Part shown: one piece after another, positions 16,053 to 21,807 of the stretch
Layout: every line of letters begins with the position of its first letter
How positions within the stretch are numbered: the stretch's first letter is position 1
NCBI GenBank assembly: GCA_934358955.1
Contig: CAKRLC010000038.1
Coordinates: forward strand, 1 to 22,715
Reading direction: 5' to 3'
Length of the DNA: 22,715 nucleotides
Source of the DNA: an uncultured Roseburia sp.
GTDB taxonomy: Bacteria > Bacillota > Clostridia > Lachnospirales > Lachnospiraceae
Program-made: the position numbers and the translations under genes
The notes under the pieces: generated by a model
The model's database searches: none
What the model saw: only the letters and a program-made list of their open reading frames with translations
What the model was told of the DNA's origin: nothing

Positions 16053-17042
16053 ATGAGTACAATAAAAGATGTAGCACAAAAAGCGGGAGTTACAGTTACG
16101 ACTGTGTCCCGCGTGATCAATAATCGAGGATATATCAGCCAGGAGACAAGAGAAAAAGTCCAGAATGCGATGAAAGAGATTGGTTATCAGCCGAATGAAT
16201 TGGCGCGGGCGTTATCCAAACAGCGTACCAATACGATCGGAGTGATCGTGCCAAGTATTGCGCATCCTTATTTTTCTAAAATGATCAGTCATATAGAGAG
16301 CGCGGCAACGGCAGCTGGCTACAAGATCATTTTGTATAACTCAAAGGAAGAACGTGAAAATGAGCTGAAGTATTTCGAATTGTTTAAAAGCAACAGGGTA
16401 TCTGGTATTATTTTATGTAGTGGAACGGTCAGTGTCGCAGAATTTTTAAATCTGAACATTCCAGTCATTACGATTGAGTGCGCAGATGACCTTGGCGATT
16501 GCAACATTCAGTGCGATAACTATGACGGAGGTAAGTTAGCAACAGAGCATCTGTTCAGGTGTGGATGCAGGGAGCTGATCCATTTCAGTGGTGTAGAAAA
16601 AAATATTATGCCGGCAGACCGACGTGGTACTGCATTTGAAGAAATCTGCAGCAGGCAAGGAATCATTTACCATGAAGCAGAGACAACAGAGGCATCGTTT
16701 CATAAAATGGAATATCTGGACAGCATTGTAATGATGCTAAGAAAATATCCGTCGACAGACGGAATCTTTGCAAGCAGTGATCTGATCGCAGCGCAGGCGA
16801 TCCAGGCATGCAAGATTGTAGGAAAACAGGTTCCGCAGGATGTAAAGATCGTAGGATTTGATGATGTAAATATTGCATCTCTCGTTTCGCCGCAGCTGAC
16901 GAGCATACGGCAGCCGGTAAAAGAGATGGCAGAGATGGCAGTGGATTATATTCAGAAAAAAAGCCAGGGAAAAGACATTCCGGCTAAGGTTGTATTGCCG
17001 GTTGAACTGATCCAGAGAGAATCTACAGCGAGTAAAGAGTGA
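16053..17042 (+). CDS. LacI-family transcriptional regulator
   Basis: A 329-residue repressor of standard length. The N-terminal helix-turn-helix is IKDVAQKAGVTVTTVSRVIN (4-23), with hinge helix ELARALSKQ (49-57) whose Leu54 would intercalate at the operator centre. The periplasmic-binding-protein-like effector domain runs from TIGVIVPSIAHPYFS (61-75) to the end, with VSGIILCSG, DGIFASSDLIAAQAI and VKIVGFDDVNIASLVSPQLTSI. The effector is probably a sugar or sugar phosphate. It starts 4 nt after dapL with only a weak ribosome site (TAGAGAT), so translational coupling is likely. A palindromic operator of LacI type lies 380 bp downstream over the promoter of the kinase-GH13 operon, its probable target. 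It ends in a strong terminator. Confidence 0.95.
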   Translation: MSTIKDVAQKAGVTVTTVSRVINNRGYISQETREKVQNAMKEIGYQPNELARALSKQRTNTIGVIVPSIAHPYFSKMISHIESAATAAGYKIILYNSKEERENELKYFELFKSNRVSGIILCSGTVSVAEFLNLNIPVITIECADDLGDCNIQCDNYDGGKLATEHLFRCGCRELIHFSGVEKNIMPADRRGTAFEEICSRQGIIYHEAETTEASFHKMEYLDSIVMMLRKYPSTDGIFASSDLIAAQAIQACKIVGKQVPQDVKIVGFDDVNIASLVSPQLTSIRQPVKEMAEMAVDYIQKKSQGKDIPAKVVLPVELIQRESTASKE

Positions 17043-17046
17043 ATTT

Positions 17047-17096
17047 AAAGAGTATCGACAGTCACATATGAAAAAGTGGTTGTCGATACTCTTTTT
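17047..17096 (+). terminator. Terminator of dapL-lacI transcript
   Basis: AAAGAGTATCGACA (17047-17060) pairs perfectly with TGTCGATACTCTTT (17081-17094), 14 bp. The stem extends inward by about 5 more pairs including two G.U. The distal arm ends in TTTTT (17092-17096). It begins 4 nt after the lacI-type stop codon. Confidence 0.85.
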
Positions 17097-17101
17097 GGCT
17101 T

Positions 17102-17347
17102 TATAAGATTCGGATGTCAAAAGGTCTGTATTTAAGGTTATGCAGTCAGATTACACAAAAAAATATTTCAAGTTTCATTGTGCAAAACATTCCGATAAGC
17201 CTCCGAAAACGTGAACCGTGTTCAGCAGAGGCTTCCACGCTTCATGAGTCTTATTTCCATTGCACAAAGAGAAACTATCCATATTTCTTTTGTGTAATCT
17301 GACAATAAAGGTTATGAAGCAGACCTTTTGGCACCCCAATCTTTATA
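17102..17347. repeat. Fold-back palindromic element (MITE-like), about 246 bp
   Basis: The two ends are long imperfect inverted repeats: TATAAGATTCGG..GTCAAAAGGTCTG at the left (from 17102) and, on the other strand, TATAAAGATTGG..GCCAAAAGGTCTG at the right (ending 17347). Further in, GTCAGATTACACAAAA (17145-17160 region) recurs inverted in TTTTGTGTAATCTGAC near 17288-17303. AGTTTC...TTGTGCAA also recurs, and AAGCCTC/GAGGCTT closes a central loop with TGAAC-CGT-GTTCA. The whole unit can fold into one long hairpin. It has no gene. Homologous ends occur at 13708-13756 and 17348-17380, which argues for a mobile or REP-like family. Confidence 0.75.
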
Positions 17348-17380
17348 GGATTCTAGTATCAAAAGGTCTGTATTTAAGGA
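17348..17380 (+). repeat. Partial copy (left end) of the same repeat family
   Basis: GGATTCTAGTATCAAAAGG followed by TCTGTATTTAAGG matches the left end of the fold-back element starting at 17102 almost exactly (differences only in the bases between GATTC and TCAAAAGG). It directly abuts that element's right end, so the locus carries one and a half units. Confidence 0.7.
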
Positions 17381-17410
17381 AAATGATTTTTCTTGAAAGG
17401 AGATAAGAAA

Positions 17411-17446
17411 ATGAAAAAAATATATGTCAACCGGTTGACATATTAA
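17411..17446 (+). other. 11-codon open frame with strong ribosome site overlapping the operator
   Basis: AAAGGAGA (17396-17403), 7 nt, then ATG and 11 codons (MKKIYVNRLTY) ending in TAA; the body is largely the operator palindrome. It could be translated only from a transcript starting upstream of the main promoter. It may be a leader peptide, the remnant of a gene start cut off when the repeat inserted, or chance. I do not call it a gene. Confidence 0.25.
17422..17443. promoter_or_regulatory. LacI-family operator (perfect 22-bp palindrome)
   Basis: A perfect palindrome centred between 17432 and 17433 with core TGTCAACCGGTTGACA, extended by ATA/TAT on each side. An even-length palindrome with central CG is the typical form for LacI-family operators. 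Its right half supplies the -35 TTGACA of the kinase-operon promoter, so binding would block RNA polymerase. The regulator encoded at 16053 is the obvious candidate. Confidence 0.8.
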
Positions 17447-17462
17447 AAAATTTTTATATAAT
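17435..17462 (+). promoter_or_regulatory. Consensus promoter of the kinase-GH13_18 operon
   Basis: TTGACA (17435-17440), a 16-nt spacer and TATAAT (17457-17462), both boxes perfect. The start is predicted near 17469, about 50 nt before the ATG at 17520. This position makes the in-frame ATG at 17475 an unlikely start. Confidence 0.85.
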
Positions 17463-17519
17463 ATAGTTAAATAGATGAATAAAAAGATACGCAGGACGGA
17501 TGTGAAAGGAGAAGAAAAA

Positions 17520-18458
17520 ATGAATGTATTAGGAAAAGAAATGAATGTAGAAACATGGAATCCACCAGTACTTCCGGAAAATATCGAACATGGAGATATG
17601 CCGGGAGATAAGGTAGAGATCAATGAAGGACATATCCAGAAAGCAAATGTAATTTTTAAAGAGTTACTTCCAATGCTTGCGAAAGCTTGTGGAAAGGAAA
17701 AGGTCGTTCTTACGGTATGTGGAGGCTCCGGTGTTGGAAAATCCGAGATCGCATCCCTGCTGTCCTTTTATTTAAAGGAACTTGGAATCGGAAGTTATAC
17801 CTTATCCGGAGATAATTATCCGCACCGGATACCGATGTACAATGATGCGGAACGTCTGCATACATTCCGTGAGAGTGCGATCAAAGGAATGGTGAAGGAA
17901 GGAACTTTTTCAGCAGAACGTTTCGATATTATCCATGAATTCCAGAAAAATGGTGATGATGCGAACCCGGCACATGTAGAAAAATATGACTGGTATGAAT
18001 CTTATTTAAGAAACGGAAGAGAAGGATTAAAGGGATACCTTGGAAGTAATAAAGAAATCGGTTTTGATGAAGTGGAAGAGATCGTAAAAGAATTCAAAGC
18101 CGGAGCAGATGCAATCTGGTTAAAACGTATGGGAAGAACAGATACCGAACTGTGGTACGAAAAAGTTGATTTTTCTGCAATTCAGGTGCTGGTGATCGAA
18201 TGGACTCATGGAAATAGTGATAATTATCAGGGAGTTGATATCCCAATCCTTTTAAACAGTACACCGCAGGAGACACTTGCACACAGAAGAGCAAGAAACC
18301 GTGATGGTGCAACAGACAGTCCATTTACTATGATGGTATTAGAGTTAGAACAGGCAATGTTAGAAAAACAGGCACCAAAGGCAAAAATTATTATCTCAAA
18401 GAGCGGTGAGCTTTTAAGTTATGAAGAATATTGCAAACAGATGGAAGCAGGAAGATAG
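17520..18458 (+). CDS. Uridine-kinase/phosphoribulokinase-like P-loop kinase, probable sugar kinase
   Basis: A 312-residue protein. The ATG at 17520 has AAAGGAG (17505-17511) 8 nt upstream; an upstream in-frame ATG at 17475 lacks a ribosome site. Motifs: Walker A GGSGVGKS (68-75), an acidic SGDNYPHR (96-103) at the place where uridine kinases have D-D-F-Y, a Walker-B-like LVIEWTHGN (224-232) where relatives have I-x-E-G, and a lid-like HRRARNRDG (255-263) resembling RRIxRD. No membrane segment. The substrate is not evident; databases sometimes label such proteins adenylylsulfate kinase, which I do not support. It lies 10 nt before a sucrose-phosphorylase-family gene under a shared LacI operator, so phosphorylation of a sugar or disaccharide used by that enzyme is inferred. 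Confidence 0.7.
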   Translation: MNVLGKEMNVETWNPPVLPENIEHGDMPGDKVEINEGHIQKANVIFKELLPMLAKACGKEKVVLTVCGGSGVGKSEIASLLSFYLKELGIGSYTLSGDNYPHRIPMYNDAERLHTFRESAIKGMVKEGTFSAERFDIIHEFQKNGDDANPAHVEKYDWYESYLRNGREGLKGYLGSNKEIGFDEVEEIVKEFKAGADAIWLKRMGRTDTELWYEKVDFSAIQVLVIEWTHGNSDNYQGVDIPILLNSTPQETLAHRRARNRDGATDSPFTMMVLELEQAMLEKQAPKAKIIISKSGELLSYEEYCKQMEAGR

Positions 18459-18468
18459 GAGAAAAAAG

Positions 18469-20139
18469 ATGAATATAGGACCAATGTTAAATGCATACCC
18501 GGACAGTATGGGTGGAACGTTAGATGATATTGCAGATTTTTTACAGAAACCGGAGCTTAAGGATGTATTTTCATCCTGTTATGTACTTCCAAGTCTGTTC
18601 CATACAGATCTGGATCGTGGATTTTCAGTGATCGATTATTCCCTGAATAAAATGCTTGCATCCAGAGAAGCTCTTGATAAATTGGAAGCACTTGGAATTG
18701 ATTTAAAGCTTGATTTTATTTTAAATCATGCATCTGTACTGTCAGAACAATTCCAGGATATTGTAAAAAATGGAGACAATGCGAAATACCGTGACTTTTT
18801 TATTGACTGGAATAAATTCTGGGAAGGCTGCGGTGAGATGACAGAGGAAGGCTACATCCAGCCTGATCAAAAATACATCAAGGATATGTTTTTCCGGAAA
18901 CCGGGACTGCCAATTCTTATGGTACGTTTCCCAGATGGAAGAGATGTTCCATACTGGAATACATTTTATCAGGAAGTAAAATACCGTATCGTGGATGCAC
19001 AGGATCTGATGCTGGCAGCAGGATTACAGTATATGCAGGCTCAGCTTTTGGCAGAACTCTTAAATAAAGAGACTGCAGAAGGAAAGAAACCAGCTGAGAT
19101 TTTAAACGGAACCGAAGACAAAGTATTGTCATCTCTTTCTGATGAAGAAAAGAAAAAAGTCTGTGACTACATGGAAGCTGGAAGACGTTATCTGGGGCAG
19201 ATGGACTTAAATATCAAATCGCCGCTTGTATGGGAATTCTACGAGAATACATTAAAAACACTTGCCGGATATGGCGCAAAAATCGTGCGTCTGGATGCGT
19301 TTGCTTATGCACCAAAAGAGCCTGGTGAGAAAAACTTTTTGAATGAACCGGGAACATGGGAGCTCCTTCAAAAGGTAAGAGAACTGGCTGATAAATATAG
19401 TCTGACGCTGCTGCCTGAGATCCATGCAAGCTATGGTGAAAAAAATTATGAACAGATCGCGGAAAAAGGTTATATGACATATGACTTCTTCCTGCCGGGG
19501 CTGATTATTGATGCACTTGAGGCTGGAAATGGTGAACATCTCTGTGCCTGGGCAAAAGAACTCGTGGAGAAGAAAATCCATACCGTCAACATGCTTGGCT
19601 GCCATGATGGAATCCCGCTTCTTGACCTGAAGGGACTGCTGTCAGAAGAACGCATCCAGAAGTTGATCGATACGATCGTTGGAAGAGGCGGCTATGTAAA
19701 AGATCTGCATGGACAGAAAAACATGTATTATCAGGTCAATGCGACTTATTATAGTGCATTAGGGGAAGATAATGAGAAAATGCTTCTTGCAAGAGCATTA
19801 CAGATGTTTATGCCAGGCAAGCCACAGGTATGGTATCTGGATCTTTTCGCAGGAAAAAATGACCATGAAGCAGTAAAACGTGCTGGAGCAGGCGGACATA
19901 AAGAAATCAATCGTACCAATCTGACTACAGAGCAGATGGAAGAAAAATTAAATCTTCCGGTTGTGAAAAAACAGTTAGAACTGTTACGTTTCCGCAGTAC
20001 CTGCAAGGCATTCCATGAAGATGCTGATATTGATGTAAAAGGAAATGGAGAGATTGTGGAAATCACCTGGAAATATCAGGAACATCAGGCAAAGCTGCAG
20101 GCAAATCTGAAGACTTATCAGTTTGAGATTGAGGCATAA
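18469..20139 (+). CDS. GH13_18 glycoside phosphorylase (sucrose phosphorylase family)
   Basis: A 556-residue enzyme. The ATG at 18469 has AGGAGA about 7 nt upstream; the longer frame starting in the previous gene lacks support. It resembles GtfA-type sucrose phosphorylases: DRGFSVIDYSLN (49-60), LDFILNHAS (81-89), VRLDAFAYA with the expected nucleophile Asp276, LLPEIHASY with acid/base Glu317, MLGCHDGIPLLD with Asp380, YQVNATYYSALGEDNEK (421-437), GKPQVWYLDLFAGKND (450-465). Compared with GtfA it carries about 75 extra residues (about 170-243) between WNTF and QMDLNIKSPLVWEF. GH13_18 also contains sucrose-6F-phosphate, glucosylglycerol and glucosylglycerate phosphorylases, so the acceptor cannot be fixed. 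The preceding kinase makes a phosphorylated substrate plausible. The reaction would yield alpha-glucose-1-phosphate. Confidence 0.88.
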   Translation: MNIGPMLNAYPDSMGGTLDDIADFLQKPELKDVFSSCYVLPSLFHTDLDRGFSVIDYSLNKMLASREALDKLEALGIDLKLDFILNHASVLSEQFQDIVKNGDNAKYRDFFIDWNKFWEGCGEMTEEGYIQPDQKYIKDMFFRKPGLPILMVRFPDGRDVPYWNTFYQEVKYRIVDAQDLMLAAGLQYMQAQLLAELLNKETAEGKKPAEILNGTEDKVLSSLSDEEKKKVCDYMEAGRRYLGQMDLNIKSPLVWEFYENTLKTLAGYGAKIVRLDAFAYAPKEPGEKNFLNEPGTWELLQKVRELADKYSLTLLPEIHASYGEKNYEQIAEKGYMTYDFFLPGLIIDALEAGNGEHLCAWAKELVEKKIHTVNMLGCHDGIPLLDLKGLLSEERIQKLIDTIVGRGGYVKDLHGQKNMYYQVNATYYSALGEDNEKMLLARALQMFMPGKPQVWYLDLFAGKNDHEAVKRAGAGGHKEINRTNLTTEQMEEKLNLPVVKKQLELLRFRSTCKAFHEDADIDVKGNGEIVEITWKYQEHQAKLQANLKTYQFEIEA

Positions 20140-20487
20140 ATGACAAAATAGAGGCTGCGTCGGCAGACTGTACAAAGAAATCTGCCAATATAGGTTATAG
20201 GATTATTTTTGATGTATGGTAAGCAAATAATTGAAAAGCATGCAATTCAGTGCTTAGCTTATTTATAATTCCAACTAATATAAAAAGTAACACAGAAAAC
20301 GCCAGAACCATAAATGATAGTAGGTTCTGGCGCTTTTTGTGTTACTTTTTATTAAAAAATCGGAAGTGCGGGTTTCATGTTTTGTCTGCAGGAAGAAAGT
20401 ATGAAAGGCTTTCGTGCAGGAATCAAAAGTAATTCCCTTACAGATTTTTAAATAAAGTTTAAGGTTGCAAAGTGCTATAAAGCAATT
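20140..20487. other. Convergent intergenic region between GH13_18 and lysR-type genes
   Basis: It holds a small hairpin (GGCAGA near 20162, TCTGCC near 20181) soon after the GH13 stop, and the large terminator-like hairpin at 20282-20350. The remainder, about 20351-20487, contains no gene or structure I can name. Confidence 0.6.
20282..20350. terminator. Large bidirectional terminator-like hairpin
   Basis: Arms 20282-20309 and 20323-20350 (28 nt each, loop of 13) pair at 26 of 28 positions. The GC core GCCAGAACC / GGTTCTGGC is followed by TTTTT on the plus strand, and GGTTCTGGCG by TTTTC on the minus strand. It sits between convergent genes and can end both transcripts. Confidence 0.8.
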
Positions 20488-21372
20488 CTAAATCTCCGGC
20501 AGAAGCTTTAAAAATTCTTCTGTAGATTGTGACAGCGGCAACGTTGGATTAATAGAAGCGACCATCTGGCGCGATGGAAGTTTTTCCTTGGTACGGACTA
20601 CATAGAGATCCTTCGATTCGCGGCTTAAACAATAATCCGGGATAAATGCAATTCCAAGTCCGATGCGGGCGAGATCGATCAACAGGTCATTACTGCTTAA
20701 TTCCACTTCTGGGATCAGTTCTAACTGATGCTGCAAAAACAGATTGTGTAAAAATTCACTGGTAGTACTTTTGCGGTCAAGCATCAGGATCGGATACTGC
20801 TTTAACTCTTCAAATGGGATCTCCTGCTGTTTTAAATTAAAATAAGCAGGGTTTGCAATGAAAACGTCGGTAAAGGTACAGACCGTTTTCTGGATATAGG
20901 AGTGGTTCAAATGCGCATTCGGGAAATTGGTCACGATCAGATCGACCTTTCCCTGATCTAAAAGATCTACACAGTTGACAGAAGTTGCATTTGTTACTTT
21001 GATCGGCACATTTGGAAACTTCTTGTGGAACTGTTTTAAATAAGGAACTAAAAAGTAACGGCAGATCGTGTCACTGGCTCCAATATGAAGCTGACCGAGA
21101 CCAAGGCTTCCGGAGTCAAGAAGCTGGCTTTCTCCGCGCTGGATCAAATTCATGGCAGGCTCGATATGCTTTAATAAAACTTTTCCGGCAGGCGTAAGCT
21201 GCACTTTCTTCGTACTCCGGATAAAAAGTGGCTGTTCTAATTTTTTCTCCAGGGTCTTGATCGACTGACTGACCGCAGACTGGGAAATATACAACTGCTT
21301 GCTTGCTTCCGAAAAACTTAGGGAAGTAGCAACATAATAAAAAACTTTATATAACTCGTAATTAATATCCAT
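20488..21372 (-). CDS. LysR-type transcriptional regulator
   Basis: A 294-residue LTTR of standard length. Winged helix-turn-helix at 1-60 (FSEASKQLYISQSAVSQSIKT at 20-40, then PLFIRSTKKVQLTPAG), a linker helix, and an effector-binding domain from about 91 (LGQLHIGASDTICRYFLVPYL) to the end, with the QGKVDLIVTN strand and a late IGLGIAFIPDY. The ATG at 21372 has AAAGG 10 nt upstream and a stronger AAGGAG a little further up. Divergent from purL, with a palindrome carrying a T-N11-A site in the shared promoter region, so autoregulation is likely. The effector is unknown. Confidence 0.94.
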   Translation of the reverse strand: MDINYELYKVFYYVATSLSFSEASKQLYISQSAVSQSIKTLEKKLEQPLFIRSTKKVQLTPAGKVLLKHIEPAMNLIQRGESQLLDSGSLGLGQLHIGASDTICRYFLVPYLKQFHKKFPNVPIKVTNATSVNCVDLLDQGKVDLIVTNFPNAHLNHSYIQKTVCTFTDVFIANPAYFNLKQQEIPFEELKQYPILMLDRKSTTSEFLHNLFLQHQLELIPEVELSSNDLLIDLARIGLGIAFIPDYCLSRESKDLYVVRTKEKLPSRQMVASINPTLPLSQSTEEFLKLLPEI

Positions 21373-21439
21373 GTGTAGGAACCTTTCTCCTTAACTGGTA
21401 CATGCTATTTGCAGATAATTTGTATAGTATTGAAAAAAT

Positions 21440-21480
21440 AATCTGCCTTCAAAAAATAAAAACCTGCCGTGGAGCAGATT
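21440..21480 (-). promoter_or_regulatory. Possible attenuator in the lysR leader
   Basis: On the minus strand AATCTGC (21480-21474), loop TCCACG and GCAGGTT (21467-21461) form a 7-bp stem with one wobble, followed by TTTATTTTTT (21460-21451), as in an intrinsic terminator. The first arm could instead pair perfectly with GCAGATT (21446-21440) downstream. Both lie within the predicted lysR leader. Confidence 0.45.
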
Positions 21481-21503
21481 TTAGCTTATATCTAATTGTT
21501 ACA

Positions 21504-21532
21504 CTGACATAATTATAAGACACACTTATAAT
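21504..21532 (+). promoter_or_regulatory. Distal plus-strand promoter toward purL
   Basis: CTGACA (21504-21509), 17-nt spacer, TATAAT (21527-21532). It would give a purL leader of about 270 nt. It overlaps the minus-strand lysR promoter. Confidence 0.5.
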
Positions 21533-21539
21533 TGTGTCA
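21505..21539. promoter_or_regulatory. 35-bp palindrome, candidate LysR-type regulator site
   Basis: Arms TGACATAATTATAAG (21505-21519) and CTTATAATTGTGTCA (21525-21539) are complementary at 14 of 15 positions around ACACA. It includes a T-N11-A motif (TAAGACACACTTA), the classical LTTR box. It covers both the lysR promoter and the opposite promoter. Confidence 0.65.
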
Positions 21540-21540
21540 A
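21512..21540 (-). promoter_or_regulatory. lysR-type gene promoter
   Basis: On the minus strand TTGACA (complement of 21535-21540), 17-nt spacer, TATAAT (complement of 21512-21517). Both boxes are perfect. The start is predicted near 21505, leaving a leader of about 130 nt. Confidence 0.8.
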
Positions 21541-21680
21541 TCAATTCTTATGATTTCATGGCCGCTGATGATATAAAGGCTACTGTTCACTCAGCAGTAA
21601 AACACTTGCTGTTTTGCTGCGTAAGAAAGTGATAAAAGAAAATATTAAAATAACTTATAAAAAAGATTAAATATATTAAT

Positions 21681-21717
21681 TATGCTAATCTAAGGCCTTA
21701 TGCTATACTATGCTAAG
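21681..21717 (+). repeat. Three TATGCTA direct repeats upstream of purL
   Basis: TATGCTAA at 21681-21688, TATGCTAT at 21700-21707 and TATGCTAA at 21710-21717. The middle copy includes TGCTATACT, itself an extended -10 like that of dapL. They may be regulator sites or alternative promoter elements. Confidence 0.5.
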
Positions 21718-21744
21718 ACATTAAAGGCGAAAATCTGATATAAT
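21715..21744 (+). promoter_or_regulatory. Proximal purL promoter (extended -10)
   Basis: AAGACA (21715-21720), 18-nt spacer, TATAAT (21739-21744) preceded by TGA. The -10 is perfect and extended, the -35 weak. The -10 lies in an inverted repeat, TCTGATA (21734-21740) with TATCAGA (21757-21763), a possible operator. Confidence 0.6.
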
Positions 21745-21807
21745 TAGAAGTAAGAGTATCAGAGACAGGACAAAATAAACGCACCGCGAAAGGAAAAGGG
21801 TATATTT

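Larger units (their letters stand above)
17043..17519. other. Intergenic region between the lacI-type gene and the kinase operon
   Basis: This 477-bp gap holds no full-size gene. It contains the lacI terminator (17047-17096), a fold-back repeat (17102-17347), a partial repeat copy (17348-17380), an 11-codon open frame with a good ribosome site (17411-17446), the LacI-type operator (17422-17443) and the overlapping promoter (17435-17462). A 62-codon open frame inside the fold-back is explained by the repeat. Confidence 0.75.
21373..21807. other. Divergent regulatory region between lysR-type gene and purL
   Basis: A 435-bp gap without a gene. From left to right: lysR leader with a possible attenuator (21440-21480), a 35-bp palindrome with overlapping divergent promoters (21504-21540), alternative hairpins near 21581-21619, three TATGCTA repeats (21681-21717) and a proximal purL promoter (21715-21744). 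No purine-riboswitch core is apparent. Confidence 0.65.

Noticed and set aside
17114..17302. A 62-codon frame within the fold-back repeat
   Set aside because: It lies in an inverted repeat with no ribosome site; the composition follows the palindrome.
20250..20432. A 60-codon frame across the large terminator
   Set aside because: It spans the 28-bp hairpin and lacks a ribosome site; it does not look like a protein.
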